The notes: generated by a model not told the origin, from the sequence alone. Counted from the stretch's first letter, positions 26,521 to 35,376 are shown. The stretch is DNA of 64,000 bases from Spirosoma terrae (GCF_010435915.1 NZ_JAAFZH010000002.1:620001-684000); one strand, 5' to 3'. Program-made: numbers and translations.

Positions 26521-27591
26521 TTATTGAGTCGATACGGTCATTGTAAACTGGCGTGTGCCGACCGGAAGCTTAACTTCGCCATGCTGTAGCCGGCCTACAG
26601 ACGGCTTAAAACGGATACCGGGCTGAGCCGTGGCCAGGAACGTAACGGATTGCTTTGTTGGGGCAATCGTAAACGTTCGGATTAGTCCGCGACCCGTTGG
26701 CAGTGGTTTGATCAATTCACGAATCTCAACGCCATTGACAACGTAACGAAATTCAGGGTACCGGTTTATCAGTCTATAGCCTTTAAATTGTGGAGCGTCC
26801 GGCTGATTGGCACCCACTTTCCAGGGAAATCCGCCCGTATCCCGAAAATAAATCTCTCCAACAACTTTAGTAAACCGTTGCCCTTTTCCGTCCCACTGTT
26901 CCGTATTGTCGACAAAACCACCCGACCAGGCGTAACGCAGCCGACATTGTCCCGCATCAAATACATACGACTCTCCACCAGTGGGGGCTGGTAATCCTAC
27001 GGCAATAGCGGCAGGACCACAATCGGGCATGAAGGTGCGGTAAACGGCTGGGAGTTGCAGCGGATAAGGATGCCCCGATTCGGCAGTATGATGATGAGCT
27101 GCTTCAGTAGTACGTTCCGGGTTAGGTATGTTTCTATCAGTTTCGGGAGAAGGCAGTAATTTCGGTGTGTTTGTTGCATAGATGATACCGTACATGATTG
27201 AGCCATGACCGGGGTACGTACAGACAAACGGGAAAGCGCCTTCGGTTAACGTAACGGTTAAAGAGTCTTTACCCCCTGGCTCCACGCTCGATGTGTGGGC
27301 CAATACGTCATCCATCATCGGGACATGATGCTGAGTGGGACCTTTTGCGCCTAATGCCAACGCAAATTCAACGACTCGTAGTCTTGAATTTGGGCGCGTG
27401 ATGACCAGATTATGGGCCATATCATCCTTGTTCTGAAAAACAAGCCGCAAACGAGTGTTGGGCTTAAGCACAAGCCGCTTCTGGTCAAACTGCAGACCTC
27501 CCGATGCCGAGATGGTAATGAGCGTGTCGCGTTGAGCGATCGCCTGCAAAGTCGTCAGGAAAAGGCCTGCAAACAGGAGAAATCTGTCCAT
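26521..27591 (-). CDS. Secreted cupredoxin (azurin/plastocyanin-like) with C-terminal domain
   Basis: 356 residues from the ATG at 27591, which gives a clean signal peptide (MDRFLLFAGLFLTTLQAIAQ). An in-frame ATG at 27651 would add 20 residues. Type 1 copper ligands are visible as His60 (MAHNLV), Cys124 and His129 (CTYPGH) and Met133, so an azurin-like domain spans about 22-140. After a His-rich linker (EAAHHHTAES) comes a domain (about 175-350) with YVFDAGQCRLRYAWSGGFVD, also found attached to PVC-type haem oxidoreductases. It probably carries electrons from the propeller protein encoded just downstream. Confidence 0.8.
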   Translation of the reverse strand: MDRFLLFAGLFLTTLQAIAQRDTLITISASGGLQFDQKRLVLKPNTRLRLVFQNKDDMAHNLVITRPNSRLRVVEFALALGAKGPTQHHVPMMDDVLAHTSSVEPGGKDSLTVTLTEGAFPFVCTYPGHGSIMYGIIYATNTPKLLPSPETDRNIPNPERTTEAAHHHTAESGHPYPLQLPAVYRTFMPDCGPAAIAVGLPAPTGGESYVFDAGQCRLRYAWSGGFVDNTEQWDGKGQRFTKVVGEIYFRDTGGFPWKVGANQPDAPQFKGYRLINRYPEFRYVVNGVEIRELIKPLPTGRGLIRTFTIAPTKQSVTFLATAQPGIRFKPSVGRLQHGEVKLPVGTRQFTMTVSTQ

Positions 27592-27707
27592 GTAACAAAG
27601 ATAAAGAGAGCTGACCCAGATTGAGCTTTTCAGAAGTAGTTTAAGAGACACGCCAGCATTGAAAACGTGCCGAAGCCAGTCCGCAGGCTATTTTTTGCTA
27701 GTACTGA

Positions 27708-28703
27708 TCAACTTTCTTCCGGGCTGCCTAACAGCGATTGAACGGCTTGAACGGGGAACAACGTACCGGCCTTGACCTGTTTTTCAATCGCTTCCAGTTT
27801 GGCCCGAATGGCTGGCTGCTTGAAAAAGCGACTATCCAGTTCATGCCGTAATAACGACCGAAACCAGGCTAGTTGCTGCTCATGCCGATGTGTTGTATGA
27901 TAGCCACTCCGACGGGTCAATTGCTGATGCTCAACAATGGTTTGCCAGATGTGATCTATGCCATCGCCGGTCGTGGCCGAACAGGTCAGTACGGGTGGGT
28001 ACCAGCCTGTGTCTGTAGGCGGAAAGAGGTGTAAAGCATTCTGATACTCCACTCTGGCCCGATTCGCGGAAGGGATATTATCGCCGTCGGCTTTGGTAAT
28101 GGCCAGTGCATCGGCCAGTTCCATGATGCCCCGTTTCATGCCTTGTAATTCATCGCCAGCGCCTGCCAGCATCAGCAGCAGAAAGAAATCGACCATACCA
28201 TGAACAACCGTTTCGGACTGACCAACGCCCACGGTTTCGATCAGAATAACATCGAACCCGGCGGCTTCGCAAAGGAGCAGCGTTTCACGGGTACGGTGAG
28301 CCACGCCACCCAGCGAATCGCCCGCTGGAGAAGGCCGAATATAGGCGTTGGGGTTCATCGACAATTGCTCCATCCGGGTTTTATCACCGAGTAAACTACC
28401 GCCCGATCGCTGGCTGGTGGGATCGACAGTTAGTACGGCCAACCGATGGCCAAGGCCAGTCAAATGAGCACCCAGTATTTCAATAAAGCTACTTTTTCCA
28501 ACACCTGGCACCCCCGTAATACCAACCCGAGTGGAATTGAAATTGGTTGAACTCTTTGCCAGCACTGTAGATAAAACGTCCTGAGCCAATAGCTGATCGT
28601 CGGGATGGCGACTTTCAATGAGTGTAATAGCCCGGCTTAGCAGGAGCCGGTCACCTGCCAGAATGCCGTTAACGTATTGGTCACAAGAAAGTCGTTGACG
28701 CAT
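27708..28703 (-). CDS. meaB: Methylmalonyl-CoA mutase-associated GTPase MeaB
   Basis: 331 residues, the family's normal length. The P-loop is TGVPGVGKSSF. Further markers are the LTVDPTSQRSGGSLLGDKTRM stretch, YIRPSPAGDSLGGVAHRTRE, DVILIETVGVGQSE and the guanine-specificity TKAD. MeaB protects and reactivates adenosylcobalamin-dependent methylmalonyl-CoA mutase and gates cofactor loading. The mutase genes (mutA/mutB) are not in the window, so the gene is separate from its client. Divergent from yceI. Confidence 0.93.
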   Translation of the reverse strand: MRQRLSCDQYVNGILAGDRLLLSRAITLIESRHPDDQLLAQDVLSTVLAKSSTNFNSTRVGITGVPGVGKSSFIEILGAHLTGLGHRLAVLTVDPTSQRSGGSLLGDKTRMEQLSMNPNAYIRPSPAGDSLGGVAHRTRETLLLCEAAGFDVILIETVGVGQSETVVHGMVDFFLLLMLAGAGDELQGMKRGIMELADALAITKADGDNIPSANRARVEYQNALHLFPPTDTGWYPPVLTCSATTGDGIDHIWQTIVEHQQLTRRSGYHTTHRHEQQLAWFRSLLRHELDSRFFKQPAIRAKLEAIEKQVKAGTLFPVQAVQSLLGSPEES

Positions 28704-28911
28704 AATTTAATTCAAGCCATAAAACGGGCGTATATAGTAACCAACACAACTCGTTGGTGAAAGCCAAAATGCTTCCTGTAAAATAAGCGACTGCGGCTCA
28801 GAAAACAGAGAATTAGCAGCGTTTCGACGCTGGAACTAATTGGTAAAGGCAACGTAGTGCAAACAGTTTGCTTTGAGTGAATAGCCGTTAATGTAAGAAA
28901 ATGTTGACTAG

Positions 28912-28951
28912 GCGGTATCTCAAAGGATAGCGCTATCCTTTGAGATACCGC
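28912..28951. promoter_or_regulatory. Perfect 40-bp palindrome, possible operator
   Basis: Each half has 20 bases, starting GCGGTATCTCAAAGG, with no loop. It sits 25 bases upstream of the TAAGTTTG box of yceI. Loop-free symmetry suits a dimeric DNA-binding protein better than an RNA hairpin. Confidence 0.6.
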
Positions 28952-28975
28952 TATCTTACGCATACCAGGAGGTAG

Positions 28976-28983
28976 TAAGTTTG
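28976..28983 (+). promoter_or_regulatory. Candidate -7 element of yceI
   Basis: TAAGTTTG fits TAnnTTTG, 84 bases before the yceI start. No TTTG lies 19 bases upstream, where the end of the palindrome is found instead, so activation by a palindrome-binding protein is conceivable. Confidence 0.3.
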
Positions 28984-29067
28984 TGACAGCAATCACGAGA
29001 TTGTGTGCTGCCGGTAGCCATGCTGTCGACAGAAAAGCAAATTTGTTCTATTAAAATGTAGTGTATC

Positions 29068-29613
29068 ATGTCACAAACAACCTGGAATATCGATCCCTTT
29101 CACTCTGAAATACAGTTTAAAGTAAAGCACCTGGTTATTTCAACCGTTACCGGCTCGTTTAAGTCATTTAACGGGTCAGCCGTAGCGGATGGCGACGATC
29201 TGGAGAATGCGAAAGTAACGGTCAACATCGACGTGAATAGCGTTGATACGGGTCAGCCCGGCCGTGATGAGCACTTACGTAACGCAGACTTTTTTGAAGC
29301 CGAGAAATATCCTCAGTTCAATTTCGTTTCTACTTCCTTTAAAAAGAAAAAGGGCGATCTATATTCGTTGGTAGGTAATTTAACCATTAAGGGCATTACC
29401 AAAGAAGTGGAGTTAGAGGCTGAATACGGCGGTACCGAAAGAGACAATTGGGGCAATACCAAAGTAGGGTTTGAGGTGTCAGGCACCATTGATCGGAAAG
29501 ATTTTGGCGTAACCTTCAACGCGCTTACCGAAACCGGTGGTCTGGCGTTAGGGGAGAATATTAAGATCCTGGCTAATATTCAGTTAACCAAAGTGCAGGA
29601 GGTTCTGGCCTAG
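29068..29613 (+). CDS. YceI-family protein
   Basis: 181 residues, full length for YceI lipocalin-like proteins. Typical strand patterns are WNIDPFHSEIQFKVKHLVISTVTGSFKSFNG, GRDEHLRNADFFEAEKYPQFNFVST, GNLTIKGITKEVELEAEYGG and DNWGNTKVGFEVSGTIDRKDFGV. The family binds polyisoprenoids or other hydrophobic ligands. There is no signal peptide, so unlike E. coli YceI this one should be cytosolic. A strong terminator follows. Confidence 0.92.
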   Translation: MSQTTWNIDPFHSEIQFKVKHLVISTVTGSFKSFNGSAVADGDDLENAKVTVNIDVNSVDTGQPGRDEHLRNADFFEAEKYPQFNFVSTSFKKKKGDLYSLVGNLTIKGITKEVELEAEYGGTERDNWGNTKVGFEVSGTIDRKDFGVTFNALTETGGLALGENIKILANIQLTKVQEVLA

Positions 29614-29634
29614 ATTAGCGATTGATTTTCATTA

Positions 29635-29677
29635 TCCAGCAACGTAGCGCCGGAACGCTACGTTGCTGGATTTTTTT
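29635..29677 (+). terminator. Rho-independent terminator of yceI
   Basis: A perfect 15-bp stem (29635-29649 with 29656-29670) is followed by seven Ts, between convergent yceI and ispD. Confidence 0.9.
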
Positions 29678-29683
29678 ATGCCT

Positions 29684-30367
29684 TTAAAAACCTCTCAGAT
29701 CGTCGGGCGTGGTGATTTTAATATTCTCGTATGAGCCCTCTATTAACGTAACCTGGAAACCTGCATATTCCACTACGCTGGCGCAATCTGTAAAAAAAGG
29801 TTGTTCGTCGGTCGCAAATGCCTGTCTGAATAAGTCCAGGCGAAAGGTTTGGGGCGTTTGAACAAGTCGGTACATCGTGCGATCTACGGCTTTGCTTCGT
29901 CCATCCTGATCAACCACCCGAACAGAATCTTTCACCGGCACACACGTAACGGCCGAGCCTGTCTGTGCGGCCACTTCATAGCTCGCCCGAATAATATCGG
30001 GCGAAATAAATGGACGAACGCCATCATGCACGGCTACGATCCCTGCTGAACTCATAATGGCCATTAATCCATTACGTACTGACTGAAAGCGGCTACTTCC
30101 GCCCGTAACGATTTGAATAGCCGGGTGGAAATGATGGGCTTCACAAAGCGAGTTCCAGGTAGACAGATCGCGGGCTGGTAGCACCAGAATGATCTGAGAG
30201 GCTGGAATAACAGCCAGAAACTGCTCAATCGTACGTTGGAGAATAGGTTTATCGCCGAGTAGCAGAAACTGTTTGGGTACGTCGGTTTTCATTCGGCTGC
30301 CACTGCCGCCTGCAACAATAATGGCAAAGTGTTGATGAGAAGAAGAGTCGGTGGGTTGATCAGCCAT
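29684..30367 (-). CDS. ispD: 2-C-methyl-D-erythritol 4-phosphate cytidylyltransferase
   Basis: 227 residues from the ATG at 30367 (MADQPTDSSSHQHF...). An upstream ATG at 30397 would add ten. Signatures are IIVAGGSGSRMKTDVPKQFLLLGDKPI, VAVHDGVRPFISPD, VTCVPVKDSVRVV and VQTPQTFRLDLFRQAF, and TDCASVVEYAG. It joins CTP and MEP in the non-mevalonate isoprenoid pathway. It is followed upstream on the same strand by queA (58 bases apart), so the two may be co-transcribed. Confidence 0.95.
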   Translation of the reverse strand: MADQPTDSSSHQHFAIIVAGGSGSRMKTDVPKQFLLLGDKPILQRTIEQFLAVIPASQIILVLPARDLSTWNSLCEAHHFHPAIQIVTGGSSRFQSVRNGLMAIMSSAGIVAVHDGVRPFISPDIIRASYEVAAQTGSAVTCVPVKDSVRVVDQDGRSKAVDRTMYRLVQTPQTFRLDLFRQAFATDEQPFFTDCASVVEYAGFQVTLIEGSYENIKITTPDDLRGF

Positions 30368-30425
30368 AAAAAAATAAGGGGTCAATAGACCCCTCAAAAA
30401 TACGTACGAATCGACGGATGTTATT

Positions 30426-31469
30426 TTAAATAATCAGCATCGCGTCGCCATAGCTGAAGAAACGATATTTTTCCTTGATGGCTACTTCGTAGGCATGACG
30501 AATCAGCTCGTGACCCCCAAAAGCGCTTGTCATCATAATCAGGATCGATTCTGGCAGGTGCAGACTCGTCAGCAATGAGTTTGCAATTTTGAAATCGTAA
30601 GGCGGAAAAATAAACTTATCTGTCCAGCCTTCAACGGGCTTCAGACGGCTATTGGCCGATACTGACGATTCGATGGCTTTTAACGAAGTTGTTCCGACGG
30701 CGCACACTCGTTTACCAGCATCAAGAGCCGTATTAACGATCTGGGCGGCATCTTCAGGAATACGATAGTTTTCGGAATCTGTTTTGTGTTTGGTCAGATC
30801 TTCCACGTCTACCTGACGGAATGTACCAAGGCCAACGTGCAGCGTGATCGGGGCAAAGTGAATGCCTTTGATCTCCATACGCTTCATCATGGCGCGTGTA
30901 AAATGCAGACCGGCTGTAGGAGCCGCAACAGCGCCTACGTGTTCCGCAAAAACAGTCTGGTAAAGGTCACGATCAGACAGTTCAGCCTCTCGGTTGATTT
31001 CGCGGGGCAGTGGCGTTTCGCCAAGCTCATCAACGGCTTTCATGAATTCTTCATGACTGCCATCGAACAGGAATCGGATGGTACGGCCTCGTGATGTCGT
31101 GTTATCAATAACTTCAGCAACCAAATCACTATCACCGAAGTACAGTTTGTTGCCAACTCGGATTTTACGGGCGGGATCAACCAGGACGTCCCAGAGTTTC
31201 ATCTCGCGGTTCAGTTCGCGCAAGAGAAAAACCTCAATCTTAGCTCCGGTTTTTTCTTTATTGCCGTATAGCCTTGCCGGAAACACCTTCGTGTTGTTAA
31301 TAACCATCACGTCGCCGTCGCCGAAATAGCTTAACATATCCGAAAACTGCTTGTGCTCAATGGTTTTGTTTTTACGGTCGACAACCATTAACCGTGATTC
31401 ACCCCGTTCAACTGGGTATTTAGCAATTAAACTTTCGGGTAAATCAAATTTGAATTCGGATAACTTCAT
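30426..31469 (-). CDS. queA: S-adenosylmethionine:tRNA ribosyltransferase-isomerase
   Basis: 347 residues, full length. The N-terminus ([29 protein letters not shown]) and motifs [63 protein letters not shown] and [26 protein letters not shown] are characteristic. It adds the epoxycyclopentanediol group to 7-aminomethyl-deazaguanine in queuosine synthesis on tRNA. It is the first gene of a likely queA-ispD unit. Confidence 0.95.
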   Translation of the reverse strand: MKLSEFKFDLPESLIAKYPVERGESRLMVVDRKNKTIEHKQFSDMLSYFGDGDVMVINNTKVFPARLYGNKEKTGAKIEVFLLRELNREMKLWDVLVDPARKIRVGNKLYFGDSDLVAEVIDNTTSRGRTIRFLFDGSHEEFMKAVDELGETPLPREINREAELSDRDLYQTVFAEHVGAVAAPTAGLHFTRAMMKRMEIKGIHFAPITLHVGLGTFRQVDVEDLTKHKTDSENYRIPEDAAQIVNTALDAGKRVCAVGTTSLKAIESSVSANSRLKPVEGWTDKFIFPPYDFKIANSLLTSLHLPESILIMMTSAFGGHELIRHAYEVAIKEKYRFFSYGDAMLII

Positions 31470-31586
31470 GGTGTATCAGCACAGATAAAGAACAGCGCGT
31501 TTTGTGTAAAGGCCGCAAACATAGTGAAAATTCCGGAAAAATTTGACATCTATCCGGTATTTTTCTTGCAAATATGCGTAAAAGGT

Positions 31587-31949
31587 TTATTGCGCGGCTG
31601 GCGAGTTCGTAAGTGGCTCTACAGACCCTTGTGTATTGACATTAGCTCTGTCGGATATGTTAAATTTGGCCATTAATTCCGACGAAACTTCATTGGAATA
31701 AGTGCCCTGTGCGGATACAAAAACGCCCTTCATGCCACTATTGGTGGTAATGGCATACAACGTCATTTCATCGCCAGGGTCTGATGTGCCTTCGAACCGA
31801 TGAAATTCATCGACGTTAAATTCTTCGCCACGTAATTTCGTTTCGGTGCTTTTTTCAATCAAGAAATCTTTTTTAGGAGCGAACTCGTGCGTATAACCTC
31901 GGTCCCGCAGGTCCTCCATGGCTTCAGTAAGGGTCTCAAAATGGTTCAT
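31587..31949 (-). CDS. Small Bacteroidota protein of unknown function
   Basis: 120 residues from the ATG at 31949 (MNHFETLTEAMEDLRDRGYTHEF...). A longer reading frame up to 32105 adds 52 residues of no coding character. The pattern 'L.EA..DL..RGYT..F', 'L....EEFNVDEFHRFEG.SDP.D...LYAI....G.KGV.V.AQGTY' is widespread in Bacteroidota. Homologues often carry the label phosphoribosylpyrophosphate synthetase, but the protein is far too short and lacks the PRPP motif, so I do not use that name. Cytosolic; function unknown. Confidence 0.75.
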   Translation of the reverse strand: MNHFETLTEAMEDLRDRGYTHEFAPKKDFLIEKSTETKLRGEEFNVDEFHRFEGTSDPGDEMTLYAITTNSGMKGVFVSAQGTYSNEVSSELMAKFNISDRANVNTQGSVEPLTNSPAAQ

Positions 31950-32302
31950 AACATTGTAAGGATTTTTGTCTATATAGAACTCAAAACGGCATAGATAGTT
32001 TTCTCTGAGGCCAGCACTACGTCTTCCTGAGTTAAATAATGAGCTTAGGTCATCAAGTGGCAATAGATACTCGCATTGGGGCCTAAGAGCCGGTAAGATG
32101 GGCATCTGGATTGCTGAAAATGACGGAACTACGTTCTGTCTATAAGGTAGTGCTGTTTAACAGAAAGTTAGGTTTGGCCCTAATCTTGCTCATGCAGTAT
32201 AGAGAGCTGAATAAGAATATACCTATGTTGTGAAAAATAAACAATTGCGCTGTCGTTATAGTAAAATAGTAAATAGATAAGTTCTCTTTAAGGAATATAC
32301 CA

Positions 32303-33316
32303 ATGACTATTTTTTGCAAAAAGATATCCTTCCTGTTCTTAATGGCGGGTAGTTTCGTCGCCTGTGATACCTACGATCCTGAGTTTAATGAAACGACGCT
32401 GCCAGAACGTATCACGTTCACGGCTCCTCGCCAGTATCCAGAGGGCATTGCCTATGCACCTTCCCTCGATAAATTTGTGATTAGCTCGATTACGCAGGGA
32501 AAAGTTGGGTTTGTTGATCAGAACGGACGTTACGAGGATTTTATTCAGCGAGATACGTCACTTATCAGTGCCATTGGTCTAAAGGTGTATAATGGAAAGT
32601 TATACGTTTGCAATGGCGACCAGGGGGTTTCTACCAAGAGCAAGGCGTCAACGACGCTTAAAACGGCCGGCCTATTTGTCTACGATTTAGCCACGGGTAA
32701 TAACCTGGCTCGTTATGATCTGGCTGCGCTCTATCCAGACTCAAATCACTTTGCGAACGACGTAGCCTTTGATGACAAGGGGAATGCTTACGTAACCGAT
32801 TCCTTTGCGCCAGTTATTTATGTGGTGCCTGCCGATACTACCAAACCACGGGTGTTTGTTCAGTCGCCGTTATTTGGGGGGACTACTGGATTTAACCTCA
32901 ACGGCATCGTCTATCATTCCGACAATTTTCTCATTGTGGCCAAATCAAACGATGGTACGCTATTTAAGGTGAATTTAAATAACCCTAGTCTGATTAATCA
33001 GATTGTGGGGCCAGCTCTGCCGAGTGCTGATGGAATGGTGCTTCACGAAAACGATTTGTACGTAGTAAACAGCCGAAACCGGGTTACACGCGTACGGAGT
33101 GACGACAATTGGAGTACGTTTAAAATCGTTGAAACCGATTCGAATGGCTATGATCAGGCCACCACGAACGTAGTGGTAGATGGTCGGATCTTTACGTTGA
33201 ATGCCAGAATAGGAGAGGTAGGAGCGGCAGTTTCGGCTAATAATCCGAATCAATTGCAGGCAAGCGAGTATAGCATTCAGCAGTTCAGGTCTGGCGTCCT
33301 GCAGAATAACCAATAA
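32303..33316 (+). CDS. Lipoprotein, SMP-30/gluconolactonase-like beta-propeller
   Basis: 337 residues with a lipoprotein signal ending at Cys21 (LFLMAGSFVACD). Propeller strands are seen in YPEGIAYAPSLDKFVISSITQGKVGFVDQNG, FANDVAFDDKGNAYVTDSFAPVIYVV, FNLNGIVYHSDNFLIVAKSNDGTLFKV and ADGMVLHENDLYVVNSRNRVTRV, matching SMP-30/gluconolactonase-like or strictosidine-synthase-like six-bladed proteins. It is periplasmic or outer-membrane attached. A lactonase activity is possible but no metal ligands can be confirmed by eye. Monocistronic, convergent with the DUF1080 gene. Confidence 0.75.
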   Translation: MTIFCKKISFLFLMAGSFVACDTYDPEFNETTLPERITFTAPRQYPEGIAYAPSLDKFVISSITQGKVGFVDQNGRYEDFIQRDTSLISAIGLKVYNGKLYVCNGDQGVSTKSKASTTLKTAGLFVYDLATGNNLARYDLAALYPDSNHFANDVAFDDKGNAYVTDSFAPVIYVVPADTTKPRVFVQSPLFGGTTGFNLNGIVYHSDNFLIVAKSNDGTLFKVNLNNPSLINQIVGPALPSADGMVLHENDLYVVNSRNRVTRVRSDDNWSTFKIVETDSNGYDQATTNVVVDGRIFTLNARIGEVGAAVSANNPNQLQASEYSIQQFRSGVLQNNQ

Positions 33317-33322
33317 GCCTTA

Positions 33323-33413
33323 ATAGTTTTCAGTTTATGGTTTGTAGTTTATAGTTGGCTGACGCAAGACCGCTTTGCGAACTACAAACTATAAACCATA
33401 AACTGAAAACTAT
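33323..33413. repeat. Inverted repeat of AAACTATAAACC type
   Basis: 18-bp perfect outer arms (33323-33340 and 33396-33413) enclose further copies of the same words (TTTGTAGTTTATAGTT and AACTACAAACTATAAA). The element fills the gap between the convergent SMP-30-like and DUF1080 genes. It looks like a dispersed intergenic palindrome and may also act as a terminator. Confidence 0.7.
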
Positions 33414-33420
33414 AAACTTC

Positions 33421-34056
33421 TTAATCAGGCAGGACTTTTATCTGAATGTCCTTAAAGTGTACTTCGCTTTTAGGGTCATGACCTTGCAGGGCTACAGTGC
33501 CGCTGCTTAGTTTCTTGGGGCTTGATCCGTTGCTGATGCTATCGGGCTCAGTGTATTGGTTAATGATCTTGTCATTAATACGGATCGTCACCTTCTTTCC
33601 CTGAACGCTGATTTGCTCCGTGTACCACTCGTCATCTTTTACAAACGTCTCCTTTACGTCCTGTAGCGCATAAACACTACCCGTTTTACGCCAGTCGGTG
33701 TGGGTCTGGTTTACCTGAATTTCGTAGCCTTGGGCGGGCCATCCTTTTTCCTGATAAGCCGTGTGGATAAACATACCGGAGTTAGAACCGGGCATGGTTT
33801 TTACTTTCGCTTTCCATTCGAAATTTTTGAAATTATGATTGCCGACCGGCCCGTCATAGAACAGGTGAGCCCGTGGTCCATGAACAACAATTTCGCCATC
33901 CTGAACACTGAATGTTGCTGGATTTTCGGCGGCTTTCCAGCCATTAAGCGTTTTACCGTCAAAAATACTGACCCAGCCATCGGCATTCGTGCGAACGGTC
34001 AGGTTCATAAATACACCCGATAAAACGACGGCTGACAAAATCAACGTTTTTTTCAT
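33421..34056 (-). CDS. Secreted DUF1080 (3-keto-disaccharide hydrolase-like) protein
   Basis: 211 residues with a signal peptide (MKKTLILSAVVLSGVFMNLTVRTNA). Family signatures are GWVSIFDGKTLNGWKA, NFEWKAKVKTMPGSNSGMFIHTAY, GYEIQVNQTH and a C-terminal IALQGH-like stretch (VALQGHDPKSEVHFKDIQIKVL). The domain is a concanavalin-like beta-sandwich. Related enzymes hydrolyse 3-keto-glycosides produced by sugar oxidation. It is periplasmic or secreted. Monocistronic as far as can be seen. Confidence 0.88.
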   Translation of the reverse strand: MKKTLILSAVVLSGVFMNLTVRTNADGWVSIFDGKTLNGWKAAENPATFSVQDGEIVVHGPRAHLFYDGPVGNHNFKNFEWKAKVKTMPGSNSGMFIHTAYQEKGWPAQGYEIQVNQTHTDWRKTGSVYALQDVKETFVKDDEWYTEQISVQGKKVTIRINDKIINQYTEPDSISNGSSPKKLSSGTVALQGHDPKSEVHFKDIQIKVLPD

Positions 34057-34165
34057 ACAATTGTGGGGCTAGGTTTAACGTATTGAAGCCACCCGATCCT
34101 AAAAAGCATGGATTTGCCAAAACCTAATGATTGTGCTTGTCGGATCAATTAGCGGGAGATAGTCC

Positions 34166-34670
34166 TTAGTCGTTATTCGAAGGAGACAGACAGGCGACAA
34201 TAACCAGCACAAGAGCCAGTATGGAGGCTGTTGTCCGAATCCTATGCAGCTTATTCCAGGGAATTTCAAAAGCGCGTCGTTGTGCTGCTACGTCGTCTGC
34301 CGATGCTGTCTGTATGTTGAATACGTCGAGGGCTTCGTTCAAAGGTACGTTTCCAAAAATTGTCACTCCGAAAACACCGACCAGATACAGAACCGAAGCA
34401 CTCAGTAGGAGCCAGAAACGCATACGTAGCGGCTGACAGTACTGGAGCCAGGTACTTGCTGGCAGCAATAACGCAGTCCCGATAAATCCAGCGAAAAAAC
34501 ACTGGATTTAGAATTGCCCGATTGATAGATTGCATAGCCGTCAGGTAATCCATAGCTGCTAAACGACCCAAACCTGGGTTTACTAAACAGGAATAAGCGT
34601 AGAAAAGACCAGCCACAAGTGCCGTAGTAATAGTGGCACTAACCAAAATTAGGTTCTGAAACATTGCCAT
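34166..34670 (-). pseudogene. DUF1772 (anthrone oxygenase-like) membrane protein, frameshifted
   Basis: Two overlapping frames give one DUF1772 protein in two pieces. The first starts at 34670 (MAMFQNLILVSATITTALVA...) and reaches AILNPVFF. The second continues in another frame with GTALLLPASTW, VFGVTIFGNVPLNEALD and RTTASILALVLVIVAC to 34166. The break is at a run of six As at 34494-34499 (six Ts on the coding strand). Removing one base would give VFFAGFIGTALLLPAS and restore a single protein of about 167 residues with four membrane helices. It is either a real frameshift or a homopolymer sequencing error. It is followed on the same strand by the NAD(P)-binding protein gene 12 bases upstream. 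Confidence 0.8.
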
Positions 34671-34682
34671 GATAAGTTCGGT

Positions 34683-35309
34683 CTAGTACGATTGACCGGG
34701 CGTTTTATGGAAATAAGTAGTGTTGGTTAGTTGCTTCAGCATAAAATCAGCAACGTCGGCTCGGGAAATTTTAAGTGTTAGATCTGCTCCAGATTCAAAA
34801 AAGCCGTGTTTATATTGACCGGTACGATTCCCATCGACGAAAGCAGCAGGTCGGGTAATAGTCCAGTCGAGGTGGCTTTGCTGAATGAAACGTTCCTGAA
34901 GCTCGTGATCTTTGTATGCTTTTTTGAGAAGCAGGCCAAACATGATGTATTTCCAGAAGAAGTTGAGTGTATTACGGCTATCGCCAGCGCCGAGTGTAGT
35001 TTGACAAATGAAGCGTTTGACACCCGTTTGCTCCATGGCGCGAATGACATTGCGGGTGCCTTCAGATCGTACATGGCCCTCTCTTCCGGCGCCGAGTGAG
35101 CATAAGACCGCATCCTGACCTGCTACGGCTTTAACTAATGATTCTGAGTCCAGTACGTCGCCCTGAACAACACGGAGGTTGGGGTGTTTGATTGAGTCAA
35201 GTTTAGCAGGGGTGCGAGCGAATGTCGTAACAGTATGCCCTTGTTCAAGAGCCTGGGTAACCAGATGGACTCCGATGCTACCAGTCGATCCAACAATGAG
35301 TAGTTTCAT
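34683..35309 (-). CDS. NAD(P)-binding protein of the atypical SDR / NmrA type
   Basis: 208 residues. The Rossmann motif is LIVGSTGSIGVHL at the N-terminus, followed by VVQGDVLDSESLVKAVAGQDAVLCSLGAG and TRNVIRAMEQTGVKRFICQTTLGAG and WTITRPAAF. It is the form seen in NAD(P)H-binding (PF13460) proteins related to BLVRB/YwnB. These act as reductases or redox sensors in the cytosol. It is in an apparent operon with the DUF1772 gene and close to an AraC-family gene upstream (68 bases), a combination suggesting a small stress- or metabolite-response unit. Confidence 0.85.
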   Translation of the reverse strand: MKLLIVGSTGSIGVHLVTQALEQGHTVTTFARTPAKLDSIKHPNLRVVQGDVLDSESLVKAVAGQDAVLCSLGAGREGHVRSEGTRNVIRAMEQTGVKRFICQTTLGAGDSRNTLNFFWKYIMFGLLLKKAYKDHELQERFIQQSHLDWTITRPAAFVDGNRTGQYKHGFFESGADLTLKISRADVADFMLKQLTNTTYFHKTPGQSY

Positions 35310-35376
35310 AGTTCTCTTATTTTTAAGCGAAACTATGCGGGTAAAAGCCCGTAAAATAGAACGAAACCGACAGAGG

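Larger units (their letters stand above)
28704..29067. other. Divergent meaB-yceI gap with long palindrome
   Basis: The 364-base gap between divergent meaB and yceI contains no convincing gene. Short frames here lack coding character. It holds a perfect 40-bp palindrome (28912-28951) and a TAAGTTTG box at 28976-28983. Confidence 0.6.

Noticed and set aside
28712..28996. 94-codon open frame on the minus strand between meaB and yceI
   Set aside because: It crosses the 40-bp palindrome, has no family resemblance, and its composition is unlike neighbouring genes.
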